DNA from: CAZHCA01 sp964530825
Lineage (GTDB): Bacteria > Bacteroidota > Bacteroidia > Chitinophagales > Saprospiraceae
Direction of reading: 5' to 3'
DNA: 64,000 bases
Assembly: GCA_964530825.1 (NCBI GenBank)
Contig: CAZHCA010000008.1
Coordinates: 106,754-170,753 of the forward strand
Part shown: in pieces, positions 51,249 through 61,386 of the stretch
Layout of the letters: every line of letters starts with the position of its first letter
Numbering within the stretch: position 1 is the stretch's first letter
Translations under genes and position numbers: made by a program
The notes under the pieces: model-generated
What the model was told of the DNA's origin: nothing
The model's database searches: none
The model's input: only the letters and a program-made list of their open reading frames with translations

Positions 51249-52598
51249 ATGAACGATAGCGCATACAGCCGCGTACTCATCGTCGGGCAGAGTTTCGACC
51301 GGCGAAAGGGGGGCGGCATTACCATGATCAACCTCTTCAAAGGCTGGCCAAAAGAAAAGTTGGCCGTAGCCAGTACCAGTATCGACTTATCTACCGGTGA
51401 TATTTGTGATAATTATTACCAGTTAGGGACCTCAGAAATCGGATGGCGCTTCCCCTTCGGATTGGGCCAGCGTAAAATAGCTTCTGGTCCTTTACCTGCA
51501 TCGCGGCTTACGGCTGGGGAAATACCAAACAGAGCCCCACAACAAACCCGCCCCGTACAGCAGAAGTGGCGGGAAAATTTGAAGGATCGCATCTACCGGT
51601 TATTGCATGAGATGGGGTGGTATCACCAGTACCATCACTACCGGCTATCCGAAGCTTTTTTGAACTGGGTAAAAGCTTTTGAACCAGAGGTCATTTATAC
51701 CCATGCTACCTCTCGAATCAATATTAAAATGGTTACCGAATTGGTTGATATTGTCGATGCAAAATTGGCGGTGCACATCATGGATGATTACTTCAGTACC
51801 ATGAACAAGGCCAAACGGCGCCAGGCTTTTTGGCAAAATGATCTAGAGGAAACCATTGCTGAGCTTTTGGAAAAAACCGACGTCGCGATGAGTATTTCGC
51901 AGGAAATGGCTCGAGAATATGAGGGGCGCTACGGGGTGGAATTTATTCCTTTCCACAACCCGGTCAAATTAGATCATTGGCAGCGGGCCGCGCGGAAATC
52001 TTGGGAAAAACCGGAGGTTTTTACGGTGATGTACGCCGGCCGATTGGGAAGAGGTACTTCCATATCCGTGCTTGAAGTAGCGCGTACTGTGTCGGACATG
52101 GCATTGAGTGGTCTGGACGTCCGGTTCAAGGTGCATACCAACACCCCGCACTCCCCTTTAATTGATCAGATTAATGCGCTGCCGCATTGTAGTGTCTTGC
52201 CACCATGTCCGTACGCAGAGGTGCCCCACAAATTGGCGAGCGCCGATTTGCTGGTACTCCCCATGGATTTCGATGCGGAAAACCTGCGCTACATCCGGCT
52301 TTCCATGCCGACTAAAGCTTCGGAATATATGGCTTCCGGGGTGCCCATTTTGGTTTATGCACCCGAAAGTACGGCAATGGCAAAATACGCGCAAGCCTAT
52401 AATTGGGCCATGACGGTAACCAAGCAGCATACTGAGGAAATCCGTCGTGCCATCCTCCAGCTTTACGAAAATGAAGCCTTGCGTCGGGAAATCGCTGAGA
52501 ACGGAATGCAAGTTGCCCGGGAAAGACACGAAGCAGAAGTGGTACGCGAAGCTTTCAGGTCGTTATTGTTGGCTCCAGAAGAAGCGGGCATAATCTAA
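51249..52598 (+). CDS. Glycosyltransferase, GT4-like
   Basis: A 449-residue protein from the ATG at 51249 (MNDSAYSRVLIVGQSFDRRKGGG); a longer frame from 51174 overlaps the epimerase gene and adds residues unlike a glycosyltransferase. VMYAGRLGRGTSISVLEV starts the donor-binding half, VLPMDFDAENLRYIRLSMPTKASEYMASG carries the conserved donor-binding acidic region (quoted in part: LSMPTKASEYMASGVP) and ILVYAPESTAMAKYA follows. It differs from the neighbours in using the SMPTK-type motif. It ends in TAATG with the next gene, a one-base overlap that indicates translational coupling. Confidence 0.82.
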   Translation: MNDSAYSRVLIVGQSFDRRKGGGITMINLFKGWPKEKLAVASTSIDLSTGDICDNYYQLGTSEIGWRFPFGLGQRKIASGPLPASRLTAGEIPNRAPQQTRPVQQKWRENLKDRIYRLLHEMGWYHQYHHYRLSEAFLNWVKAFEPEVIYTHATSRINIKMVTELVDIVDAKLAVHIMDDYFSTMNKAKRRQAFWQNDLEETIAELLEKTDVAMSISQEMAREYEGRYGVEFIPFHNPVKLDHWQRAARKSWEKPEVFTVMYAGRLGRGTSISVLEVARTVSDMALSGLDVRFKVHTNTPHSPLIDQINALPHCSVLPPCPYAEVPHKLASADLLVLPMDFDAENLRYIRLSMPTKASEYMASGVPILVYAPESTAMAKYAQAYNWAMTVTKQHTEEIRRAILQLYENEALRREIAENGMQVARERHEAEVVREAFRSLLLAPEEAGII

Positions 52599-53770
52599 TG
52601 GGGGTAGCGCATACAAACATTCGCGTGCTGGTAATGGGAAATTTTCCTTATCCGCACGGCATGGCCGGCACCAAGCGGATCCAACATTTTATCGATGGAA
52701 TGTTGAGCGTCGGTATGGAAGTCTCTGTACTAACCTTGCGTCAGGATACGCCCCACGCCAATGGGGAGGTGCAAGACTACCGCGGTATTAATTACCAAAA
52801 TATCGGTAACGGACTCAAAGGAGACCGGAGAGTTGTCGGCCGGGCGATCCGGTATGTGAAAGACGGCTATCGGGTACTGCGTCAATTCCAAGGAGAGGGG
52901 AAAAATATCCTCTTTTATTATGGGGCCTTGAACGTAGATAATCTGCTCTTTATCCGGAAAGCACGGCGATTGGGGTACCGGATTATTCTGGACATCGTAG
53001 AGGACTATCAGGTTAATAACCAATCCGTTTCTACGGCTCGGCGATTGAATCTGGCTATTATGAACAGCCTGGATCACTGGAATCTGAAGTGGGCAGATGG
53101 ATTGGTAGTCATCTCTCGCCACCTTCAGGAAAAGTACGCATCCTGGAATCGTTGGCACAAGCCCATCAAGCTTATTCCTATTTCGGCTGTCCTAAACGGA
53201 CAGCTTACTAAAACGAGGTTGATGGAAGCTCCTCAGCGGGTAGTGTATGCTGGATCCTACGCAGCAAAGGACGGCGTGGAATTGTTAATTGAAGCCGTCC
53301 AACGTGTCCGGCATCAATTTGATGTACAACTGGAGCTACTCGGTAAGGGCCGGCGGGCAGCCCAATACCGCGAGCAGTACGGCCACCTGGCGGGTATTCA
53401 CTTTCTGGGCTATCTGGAAGACGATGCTTTTTACCGCAAACTGCACGCGGCAGATATACTAGTTGTCCCCAGGACTGACGATGCGTTTGCCCACGCTGGT
53501 TTTCCCTTTAAGCTCGGAGAATATTTGGCTACCGGCAATCCAGTCGTTGCCTCCCAAACAGGTGATGTTCCCTTTTACTTGCAATCAGGCGAAGACGCTA
53601 TTCTAGTACCTCCTGGCGATGTGGGTGCTTTAGCGATGGCTATTCGACAATTAATCGAGGACCCTTGCCTGGCCAGGCAAATTGGGCGGAATGGCCAAGC
53701 CGCCTGCCGCCAACATTTTGATACGGTTAAGAATAACCAAAAACTGATTGACCTTTTTCATCAAATTTAG
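52598..53770 (+). CDS. GT4-family glycosyltransferase
   Basis: A 390-residue GT-B enzyme. NFPYPHGMAGTKRIQHF opens the acceptor domain in the usual way for GT4, VVYAGSYAAKDGVELLIEAV starts the donor half and GFPFKLGEYLATGNPVVAS is the donor-binding motif with its acidic residue. Its start codon overlaps the stop of the previous gene by one base. It is soluble or peripheral, with no membrane helix. Likely adds one sugar of the repeat unit; donor unknown. Confidence 0.88.
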   Translation: MGVAHTNIRVLVMGNFPYPHGMAGTKRIQHFIDGMLSVGMEVSVLTLRQDTPHANGEVQDYRGINYQNIGNGLKGDRRVVGRAIRYVKDGYRVLRQFQGEGKNILFYYGALNVDNLLFIRKARRLGYRIILDIVEDYQVNNQSVSTARRLNLAIMNSLDHWNLKWADGLVVISRHLQEKYASWNRWHKPIKLIPISAVLNGQLTKTRLMEAPQRVVYAGSYAAKDGVELLIEAVQRVRHQFDVQLELLGKGRRAAQYREQYGHLAGIHFLGYLEDDAFYRKLHAADILVVPRTDDAFAHAGFPFKLGEYLATGNPVVASQTGDVPFYLQSGEDAILVPPGDVGALAMAIRQLIEDPCLARQIGRNGQAACRQHFDTVKNNQKLIDLFHQI

Positions 53771-53789
53771 CGCCCCGTAAACTAATGCT

Positions 53790-54962
53790 ATGAACAATCG
53801 ATCAGATTCGGACCAGCCCACCATTTGTATTTCTATTAATACCCTTGGGATTGGCGGTGCCGAAAAGCAGAGCCTCTTGTTGGCAGAGGCTCTCCGGCCC
53901 CATCTGCGGGTCATCATGGTCATTATTAAACCGGATCTCATCCCGGAGCGGCACCTAAATATCCTTCAGGAGCAGGACATTACCTATTTCCAGCTCAGTG
54001 GGCATATTGCCCGGCGGATGCGGGACTTTACCCGTATTCTGAAAGCAGAGAAAGTAGACCTAATATTTTCATTTCTGCCGACAGATACCTTGCTGGCTGC
54101 CATCTGTGGGCGGTTAGCAAAGACGCCTTTCGTTATGGGTGGCATCCGAAATGCTCAAATGAGCCAAGTGAAAACCTGGGTCATGCGATGGATTCACAAC
54201 AGCAAGCTGCTGGATTATTCCATTTCGAATACCTACCAAGGGAAGCGCTACTTTACCGCTAGCGGTTTCCGGCCAGAAAAACTGTTGGTGCTGCCAAACG
54301 GGATTAAGTTGCGTTCCCAGGCAGTCGATCGACCACTCGACAAAAGCCGGCTTATTATAACGACCTTAGCCCGGTTTGTGGAGCAGAAAGACTACGAGAC
54401 GGCCATCCGGGCGATAGCCCGACTTCGTGCCCTGCTGAAGCCAGACGGTTCTGGTTTTACCTTTCGCATTATTGGATATGGTCCGCAACAACAGCATATC
54501 GAACAATGGTTGGAAGAATACCAGATCCAGGATATTACAGAACTATACATTCGGCCCAATAATATTCCAACCTTACTGGAACAGTCTACCATTTATTTAT
54601 CCAGTTCACTTTTCGAAGGACTATCCAATTCTATCTTGGAAGCTATGGAGCATCAATTACCCATAGTGGCCACCAAAGTAGGTGATAATGATCAATTGAT
54701 TGCCGACGGGGAAAATGGTTTTTTAGTAGAAACACGTAATGCCGAAGCCTTGGCTGAAGCGATGAAATGCCTCATTGATAACCCGGCTTTGCGCAAGAAA
54801 ATGGGTGAAAATAGCTTGAGTTTATTGAGGGCACAGTATAGCTTCGAATCTTTTCGGGACCGTTATCTTCATTTTATTGCTCAGCTATTGACTGATTACC
54901 GGTTAGAATCACCGGTTGAACGTACTAAAATTCCGGACCTCGTCCATGAAAAAGGAGTCTAA
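53790..54962 (+). CDS. GT4-family glycosyltransferase
   Basis: A 390-residue GT-B enzyme. NTLGIGGAEKQSLLLAEAL is the classic GT4 acceptor-domain start with the GGAE motif, IITTLARFVEQKDYETAIRA begins the donor half, and FEGLSNSILEAMEHQLPIVA is the donor site with E-x7-E. It lies 19 bases after the previous transferase gene and its end overlaps the next one by 17 bases. Confidence 0.92.
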   Translation: MNNRSDSDQPTICISINTLGIGGAEKQSLLLAEALRPHLRVIMVIIKPDLIPERHLNILQEQDITYFQLSGHIARRMRDFTRILKAEKVDLIFSFLPTDTLLAAICGRLAKTPFVMGGIRNAQMSQVKTWVMRWIHNSKLLDYSISNTYQGKRYFTASGFRPEKLLVLPNGIKLRSQAVDRPLDKSRLIITTLARFVEQKDYETAIRAIARLRALLKPDGSGFTFRIIGYGPQQQHIEQWLEEYQIQDITELYIRPNNIPTLLEQSTIYLSSSLFEGLSNSILEAMEHQLPIVATKVGDNDQLIADGENGFLVETRNAEALAEAMKCLIDNPALRKKMGENSLSLLRAQYSFESFRDRYLHFIAQLLTDYRLESPVERTKIPDLVHEKGV

Positions 54963-56115
54963 ACCACGTATTTTAATTTTTGGTGTCAAGTATTATCCTT
55001 CGCGTGGGGGCACGAGTAGAGTCGTCGAGAGTTTGATGCAAGCGCTCCAAAACGAGTTTGACTTTACTATCTACTGCTACCGGAACGAGCGGGCTGCGGG
55101 ATTGATTCCAGGGGTTAAAACCATTCAATTCAGCGAGATTCCGATCAAAGGGTTTGGTGTCTTCTGGTACTACCTGCGCTGCTGTTGGCACCTTTATTTT
55201 TCCGGCGAAGACTACAAGCTGGTGCACCTGCATAAAATTGATGCTGCGTGGTTCCTACCACTTATCCAGCGCAAATATGCGGTGGTTGCAACTTCCCATG
55301 CTTTGCCGCACCTCAACGATAAGTGGTCCAGATTCGGTAAGTATTACTTCCGGCGTGCCGAGCGAGTATTAATGCGGTCAAAAGCGCCGGTAACGGTCGT
55401 CGCTTCTCCTTTGGTAGAATACTATCAAAAGCATTACGGACGAACGGTCAATTTCATTCCCAATGGAGTGCAGCCAGCGCGGGAAATCGACCCAAAGGTA
55501 GCAGATCCGTTGTTGGAAAGATACGGAGTAGAAGGGCCGTATTTGTTTTTTGCTGCTCGCCGTATCATCCCCTTGAAAGGATTGCATACCCTGTTAGAGG
55601 CCCTTCGGCGAATTCAGTTTTCCGGTACATTAGTCGTAGCCGGAGATACCGGGCAGATGCCTGCCTACACCGCTCAGGTCCGCAAGGCTGCCGAAGCAGT
55701 AAGTACTCGGTTTATCGGATACATTGATGACAGAAACCTACTCAATGCCTTGATTGCGCGGGCTGATCTGTTTCTGTTCCCTTCGGAAAGAGAAGCCATG
55801 TCAGTGATGTTGCTGGAGGTGGGTAGTGTCGGTACACCGATCATTGCCAGCGACATTCCGCAAAATACGGCCGTTTTCTCCGCAAAGGAGGTCTTATTTT
55901 TTACTTCGAAAGATGCCGACGATCTGGCTGGAAAAATTCTGTGGGCATTGGCCCACCCGCAACAGATGGAAGAAAAAGGGCAGTTTGCCAGGCGGCACGT
56001 AGAATCGACTTATGCGATGGATCGCGTACGGGAAGCTTACGCTGATTTGTACCGGCAGCATATCAACGGTCAAAGAAACGCGACCCGCTCCGTGAAGCGG
56101 GTCGTACGCTCCTAG
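54946..56115 (+). CDS. GT4-family glycosyltransferase
   Basis: A 389-residue GT-B enzyme starting at MKKESKPRILIFGVKYYPS; an upstream frame from 54916 adds residues that are out of place. GGTSRVVESLMQAL opens the acceptor domain, YLFFAARRIIPLKGLHTLLEAL starts the donor half (quoted in part: FFAARRIIPLKGLHTLL), and SEREAMSVMLLEVGSVGTP is the donor motif. Its TAG stop overlaps the stop of the minus-strand heparinase-like gene in the palindrome CTAG at 56112-56115. It is the last plus-strand gene of the locus. Confidence 0.9.
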   Translation: MKKESKPRILIFGVKYYPSRGGTSRVVESLMQALQNEFDFTIYCYRNERAAGLIPGVKTIQFSEIPIKGFGVFWYYLRCCWHLYFSGEDYKLVHLHKIDAAWFLPLIQRKYAVVATSHALPHLNDKWSRFGKYYFRRAERVLMRSKAPVTVVASPLVEYYQKHYGRTVNFIPNGVQPAREIDPKVADPLLERYGVEGPYLFFAARRIIPLKGLHTLLEALRRIQFSGTLVVAGDTGQMPAYTAQVRKAAEAVSTRFIGYIDDRNLLNALIARADLFLFPSEREAMSVMLLEVGSVGTPIIASDIPQNTAVFSAKEVLFFTSKDADDLAGKILWALAHPQQMEEKGQFARRHVESTYAMDRVREAYADLYRQHINGQRNATRSVKRVVRS

Positions 56116-59100
56116 AATTTGGAGATTTTTAGTAGCGCATTCTTTCGATTTGATTGCATCTTTAAAAAATAAGTGCCGGGTCGTAAGTGGGCCACGTCCA
56201 AATAGATTTCATTCAAAGGTGCGTCGAACCTCCGTTCCAGAACTCGGTGCCCCCATTGATCGTAAATCTCAATAAAGGCGCTCGTGATTTTTCGGTCATG
56301 CAAGTCCAGCACAATACGATCCCGAAAGGGATTGGGGAAAGAACGAATCTTTTGCTTTTGGCTTTCTTCCGTTGGCCTTAAGTCCACCTCCACCATTTGG
56401 CTTAGGTTCGAACTACTATTGGTACCGACCTGTTTGACCCGGTAATAATAATTCTTAGAAGCTACGTTTTCATCGACATACGTATATTCCGTCCTGCCGC
56501 TATTACCGGCGCCCTTAGCGGCAACCTGCGCTATCTTATTAAACTGCATACCATCGGTGGAGCGTTCGATTTCGAAATGGGCGATATTTTGCTCATTGAA
56601 AGTAAACCACCGAAGTAAGACATCTTGGTTTTGCACCGTGATTTCTAAGGTGATAGTAGGTAAAGGCGGGGCGATATCGTTATATGCAAAACCAAAGTCC
56701 AGATCAAAATCATTATCTCCGGACTCCAAGTCTGTAGTGGACAAGCTATAATCAACTGCATTAGTGGTGGGCATCATGCCCCAGAGTGGTTTTTGATCGG
56801 TAAAATTTGCCGGGTCAATTTTAACCTTGTACTTGCCGGGGGGGAGTCGGTCGAAACGAAAAATGCCATTGGCGTCTGTGTTGCCTGAAGTGAGCAATTG
56901 ATCCTGGTCGTCATAAAGTACTACCCCAACTTGATCAAGGCCTTTTTCGTCGGGATTCTGAATACCATCGCGGTTGAGATCGTGCCAGACCAAATCGCCC
57001 AGCGTGATCGGCAGGTACAATCCGGCGTCAATTTCTTTTTTTTCTTCCCGGCTTTTTAAGGGGAAAACGGCCGTAATGCCCCGGTCGGGATCGAAATCCG
57101 AATCCAGGTCGCTTTGTTGGGTCGCGTTGCGGGCAGCAAATAACCAGTCTGAGGTTGTGATCTGGAGGTAATATTCCCCGGGGGTAATATCATTAATCTG
57201 ATAGCGCCCCTCACTATTGGTGCTCGTAATGACTACGGTATTGCCGGTCAGGGCATCTACCAATCCTACCGGTATATTGGGTAAGCCGGCGCCCGCCGCT
57301 TCATCTCTTACCCCGTTCCCATTCCTGTCTTCCCAAACCATTCCTCTGATTGCTGCCGGTTGGTCGTCATTACCGGCTTCGGCCAACAAGTCGCCGGAAT
57401 GCAAGTCATACGTCTTGTTTTCTTTTTCGAAAATGATGATGGCCGGCGTAGAGAAAGTCTGGTCGTTCCACGTAAGGGTAGGTTGACCTGTTTTATTCAA
57501 AATGATTTTTACGGGGCCTAAGTCGCCCATTGTTTCTTGAATGGCGATACCAAACAATTCCGGGTTGCCGGTCGATAAGGCCTCAACTTTGGGCTTAGGT
57601 GGGGCCTGCCCGTTAGGGTTGGCCTGAAAAATATAGGACAAAACGGTCGGTCCCGCGGTCTTTTGCTCGTAACGTGCCGTGGGAATCTGCCGGTCTCCGC
57701 GCGAGGCAAAAAGCTCCCAGCCCAAATACTCTGGTGATCTTTGCCCCTTGGTGATAGTAGTCGTTAGGTTATCAACCTGTAAAGGCGTTATGCTGAATCC
57801 AGGGCGGCCGTTTTCCTGAATGGATACCCGTTGGGTGCTATTATCAAGGCTGGCGTTACTGCTGTTTAAGTGGAAATGCGATTGGTATCGATGTTCGCGA
57901 TCGTCGTCAGGGGTGATTTGATCAATGACCACATAAACATCGGGTTTTAAGTAAAGGACATGCCTTTTCCATTCGCCCAGATATTTTTGATCCTTTCCCC
58001 AGACTTCTCTTCTATTGACCCCGTATTCGCCTCGCGCATAGTCAAACCGGGTAGAATTGGTCCAGACCACCGGATACGGTTGGTCGGCACGTTGTAGACT
58101 GGATTCGTATTTTCGCGCCTGCGTTTCCCCATCAATGCTCAGGGTGCTATGAGCCTGGGATTTTAGCGAGTAACTTCTACTCGTGGTCTGGCCGTAATCT
58201 TCTAATCCCGTTTCGATCACAAACATTTCTCCGTACCCTCCAATATGGATGCCCAATTTATCTTCGTGCTGGTGCGAGCCTGTCCCGTAAGGGCCATATT
58301 CAAATAGGAGATAATTCGACTCCCGTGTCCAGTTCTCGCGCATTACGGCTTGCCCCGCCCAAGGGAGCAATACCGAAGTGTAATCCGGCGGTGCCCCTCC
58401 ATTATTAGTGAAAAAGAGAAAATCCTGACGGTTGGGGAAAAGTTCGCGCCCCCCTTGATAGTCGAGAATGTATTTGATGTCTTCCGTTTTGGAATCATTG
58501 ATACGTGGGGTTTGGCGATTGGGCATGCAAATCTTAATCAAGTAATCGAACATGTCTTCGATGGAGCCCAAATACTGCGGGTCAACCGGATAGTTATTTT
58601 TTCGGGCCGATATCATCAGCTGTACATAGGCTTCCATCGCAATACGGTGGTAGTGCGGTGTTAGCTCAGTGTGTGCGCCGTCGGGATAGAAATTCGCTTG
58701 TAACTCACCCGACAACCGGTCAACGGCTTCTGCTCTCCATGCTTGAGCATCCTTGAATTCGGGAAAAAGCGCTCCGATATTAAAAAGCCCATGTGATTCG
58801 GTAATAAACCAGTTAAGCGTACCACTATATTGAGTTAAATAGTCGCCGTGTTGCATCCACGATTTCACCCATCTTACGATCGTCTCATCCTTAAGTTCCG
58901 GGGCTTTAATGAAATAGGGCCATGCGTATGCCCATTCCTCCCCTACGCGGATACCCGCCTCCAGCGTCCGCCAGCCGCTCAGCCAACGTTCATCACCGGT
59001 AGGATGTTTGGGTGGAACATCCCCAATCCAATCATTAAGCATTGCGTCTGCTTTTTCAACGTAGATCGGATTGCCAGTATCCCGAAAGGCAGCTGCTAAA

Positions 59101-59543
59101 TTGCGCAAATAGGAAAGGCGGTTGAACTGAACGGTCCATTCCCGGCGGTAATTGCCATTGTAAGAAGGATTTTGATTTTTATCGGTCGGATTGAAAAGCC
59201 AGTCAATGTCTCCATCCGCAAAATGGTACTCGTAACCAACTGACGTAAATCTATTTTGCAGCGCCTTTTCCGCCGGGTTGCTCGATTCTTTTCTTTTGTT
59301 GGACGGGTAGTCTCTGGGAAGTTGTCTGGGAAATTTATGCTCCGGCGTCGACCGCTCGCGCTGGAAAGTCGCATAGGCCTGCCGAGCGGCCGCATAATCG
59401 CCACGGGTCACGGCTTGTTTGACTTGATTTAATCCGGGATAGTCCAGGTTGATGCGGCTGAAAAACTCTGCATCGCTTATTTGGGCATGACTCAAAATCG
59501 GTAATAGTAGCAATGACGCTATGTACATCAGTGGGTGCCTCAT
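56112..59543 (-). CDS. Secreted heparinase II/III-family lyase with SdrD-like repeats and T9SS sorting domain
   Basis: An 1143-residue exported protein from the ATG at 59543 (a TTG eight codons upstream is less likely). Signal peptide ends near PILSHAQ. Residues about 15-380 form the alpha-helical domain (heparinase/alginate-lyase type; WLSGWRTLEAGIRVGEEWAY) and the beta-sandwich part has YGPYGTGSHQHEDKLGI, with catalytic His/Tyr candidates. From about 740 two SdrD B-like repeats follow (GMVWEDRNGNGVRDE, LGDLVWHDLNRDGIQNPDE), then a beta-sandwich and a type A T9SS domain (SFPNPFRDRIVLDLHD to the end RKNALLKISKF). It should be exported to the surface. It lies convergent with the polymer genes and may trim the organism's own uronate-rich polysaccharide, or digest others. 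Confidence 0.92.
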   Translation of the reverse strand: MRHPLMYIASLLLLPILSHAQISDAEFFSRINLDYPGLNQVKQAVTRGDYAAARQAYATFQRERSTPEHKFPRQLPRDYPSNKRKESSNPAEKALQNRFTSVGYEYHFADGDIDWLFNPTDKNQNPSYNGNYRREWTVQFNRLSYLRNLAAAFRDTGNPIYVEKADAMLNDWIGDVPPKHPTGDERWLSGWRTLEAGIRVGEEWAYAWPYFIKAPELKDETIVRWVKSWMQHGDYLTQYSGTLNWFITESHGLFNIGALFPEFKDAQAWRAEAVDRLSGELQANFYPDGAHTELTPHYHRIAMEAYVQLMISARKNNYPVDPQYLGSIEDMFDYLIKICMPNRQTPRINDSKTEDIKYILDYQGGRELFPNRQDFLFFTNNGGAPPDYTSVLLPWAGQAVMRENWTRESNYLLFEYGPYGTGSHQHEDKLGIHIGGYGEMFVIETGLEDYGQTTSRSYSLKSQAHSTLSIDGETQARKYESSLQRADQPYPVVWTNSTRFDYARGEYGVNRREVWGKDQKYLGEWKRHVLYLKPDVYVVIDQITPDDDREHRYQSHFHLNSSNASLDNSTQRVSIQENGRPGFSITPLQVDNLTTTITKGQRSPEYLGWELFASRGDRQIPTARYEQKTAGPTVLSYIFQANPNGQAPPKPKVEALSTGNPELFGIAIQETMGDLGPVKIILNKTGQPTLTWNDQTFSTPAIIIFEKENKTYDLHSGDLLAEAGNDDQPAAIRGMVWEDRNGNGVRDEAAGAGLPNIPVGLVDALTGNTVVITSTNSEGRYQINDITPGEYYLQITTSDWLFAARNATQQSDLDSDFDPDRGITAVFPLKSREEKKEIDAGLYLPITLGDLVWHDLNRDGIQNPDEKGLDQVGVVLYDDQDQLLTSGNTDANGIFRFDRLPPGKYKVKIDPANFTDQKPLWGMMPTTNAVDYSLSTTDLESGDNDFDLDFGFAYNDIAPPLPTITLEITVQNQDVLLRWFTFNEQNIAHFEIERSTDGMQFNKIAQVAAKGAGNSGRTEYTYVDENVASKNYYYRVKQVGTNSSSNLSQMVEVDLRPTEESQKQKIRSFPNPFRDRIVLDLHDRKITSAFIEIYDQWGHRVLERRFDAPLNEIYLDVAHLRPGTYFLKMQSNRKNALLKISKF

Positions 59544-60006
59544 ATCTTTTTTTGTTTTTGGGAGCAACTTAGGGAAAGGTATGCTTTCGTTACGGAAAAT
59601 ACCATGGCATACCGTATACGGAATACGGGGACGAAAGATACACTTCCTAAATTGCTTTAATCGGTTCTACGATACAAGTAAAACCAAGACAATTCGGTTT
59701 AATTTCAAAAATAAACCCTACTACTAGCAGCGAAAGCTATTGGGAATAACCGCTAATAATAATGTAGGGATAACCCGTGTATTGTTCCGTACGTCGAAAG
59801 GTGTAAAAAGTAACCCGCCCGAAATGGGCTATTGATGAGATCAGTCTTTGCTATTGGCAATGGCGGCAGGCCTTTTACTACGGTATTTGCTCTTGCAAAA
59901 AACGTAAAGAAAAAGGACATATTTCAGGAAAAAATAACTTTATTCCAGCTGATTCATGTTAAAATTTTCCTAATGTCTGTGATCAGGGCCCTCCTGTCTC
60001 TTTTGC
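59544..60006. other. Intergenic region between the lyase and the sugar-phosphate transferase genes
   Basis: No supported gene in 463 bases. On the minus strand ATACCTTTCC lies about 20 bases before the lyase start region and is a near match to the -7 consensus. CCGTATACGG near 59610 is a perfect ten-base palindrome. GCCC/GGGC near 59817-59829 could make a weak hairpin followed on the minus strand by TTACTTTTT, a possible end for the transferase transcript. Confidence 0.35.
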
Positions 60007-61386
60007 CTAAAAAGCATTATTGCGCGTCTTGCGGCCGAAGACGGTCAGGAAAATGATTTTAATGTCCAGCCACAGGCTCCAGTTTTCGATATACCACAGG
60101 TCGTGATACACCCGCTGCCGTTTATGCTCATCGGTGGTTGCCAGGCCGCGCCAGCCGTTGACCTGGGCCCAGCCGGTTACGCCAGGCTTGACATAGTGCC
60201 GCACCATGTAATCGTTGACGATCTTGCGGAAGTCATTGTGTAGAAAGGTACGGTGGGGGCGGGGACCCACTACGCTCATCTCACCGCGTAAGACATTAAA
60301 GAATTGGGGTAGCTCATCGAGGTCGTACTTGCGCAGGAATTTCCCAATGCGCGTAATTCGCGGATCATTGCGCTGGGTGGATTTGACGCCGTTCACGGGG
60401 TCATCGCATTCGCGCATGGTTCGGAACTTGTAACAAGTAAAGGGATTGCCCCGCTCGCCCCGACGGATGGGTTTGTAGAAGATTGGCCCTGGATTATCGA
60501 GGTAAATCAGGGTAGCAATCAGCAATAGGAGGGGGCTCAGGAGTGTAATGACCAGCAGGGCGAAAAAGATGTCGAAGCCTCGTTTCAGCAGGTAATTATC
60601 ACCGCTATCGAGCGGAGAGTGGCGGAGCTGTAAAATAGGAAGGTCCAGCGGTCGCTGGCGCACGCTTACCTTATGGGTTACGGAGGTAGGAGCGCTCGGG
60701 ATCAGGTTGACCCGGACGCCGTGGTAGTCGGCCGTGCGTATAATTTGTTCGACCATGGCCTCCGGTAATTCTCCCAAAAAGATGAATACCTCGTCGATGG
60801 GCTCGGTCTCTAAAGTAATGGAAAGCTGTTCGGCAGGATTAGCAATGGTGCTGGGGCCCCGAAATTCGGGCGATGACCAAAGCCGGAACCCTTGCTTGTA
60901 TAAACTCGTACTCAGCATGTCCAGCAGTTGCTCGTTCTGGGGCTGACCGAACACCATGACCTGTGGACCCGAAGAAAGCTTGCGCCGGAACAGGAGGTGA
61001 TTAAAAACCCGTAGTAGCAGCAGATCAAGTACGAGAAACAAGGCGATTGGTAAAAGTAGTGTTGCAGGAGATATTTCTTCCATGCCAATCAGGGTGGCTA
61101 TAAAAAAGGTGAATCCCACCCACACGACAGCATTGACGACCAGGTTCTTAATTCGCTTGCGCTCCTCAGCTTTGAGGATGTACGCGCTTAAGTCCGTGTT
61201 GATCCCTAAAATAGCTCCCCAGGTCAAGTTGGCGAGCAAGATAATCATGCCTATGTGTTCTGGAGCGACGACTATCATGTTGTTCCTAGGCAGCACTCCA
61301 AGGAGTACGATAATCAGGCTGAGGTTCAATAGTACAAACTCCATTGTTACCCGCCCCATCAATAGAGATCGATTACGCGTTGTCAT
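60007..61386 (-). CDS. Undecaprenyl-phosphate sugar-1-phosphate transferase (WbaP/WcaJ type)
   Basis: A 459-residue membrane protein that starts polymer synthesis by moving a sugar-1-phosphate from a UDP-sugar to undecaprenyl phosphate. About four N-terminal helices, a CoA-binding-like soluble part in the middle (QVMVFGQPQNEQLLDML), then the catalytic domain: helix FDIFFALLVITLLSPLLLLI, then FYKPIRRGERGNPFTCYKFRTM, LRKYDLDELPQFFNVLRGEM and VVGPRPH. All expected marks of the family are present. It is on the opposite strand from the locus genes, with its own promoter region, and completes the Wzy-dependent pathway. Confidence 0.94.
   Translation of the reverse strand: MTTRNRSLLMGRVTMEFVLLNLSLIIVLLGVLPRNNMIVVAPEHIGMIILLANLTWGAILGINTDLSAYILKAEERKRIKNLVVNAVVWVGFTFFIATLIGMEEISPATLLLPIALFLVLDLLLLRVFNHLLFRRKLSSGPQVMVFGQPQNEQLLDMLSTSLYKQGFRLWSSPEFRGPSTIANPAEQLSITLETEPIDEVFIFLGELPEAMVEQIIRTADYHGVRVNLIPSAPTSVTHKVSVRQRPLDLPILQLRHSPLDSGDNYLLKRGFDIFFALLVITLLSPLLLLIATLIYLDNPGPIFYKPIRRGERGNPFTCYKFRTMRECDDPVNGVKSTQRNDPRITRIGKFLRKYDLDELPQFFNVLRGEMSVVGPRPHRTFLHNDFRKIVNDYMVRHYVKPGVTGWAQVNGWRGLATTDEHKRQRVYHDLWYIENWSLWLDIKIIFLTVFGRKTRNNAF

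Noticed and set aside
59521..60056. Small plus-strand frames between the lyase and the sugar-phosphate transferase
   Set aside because: They overlap the antisense of real genes or AT-rich spacer and show no family features.
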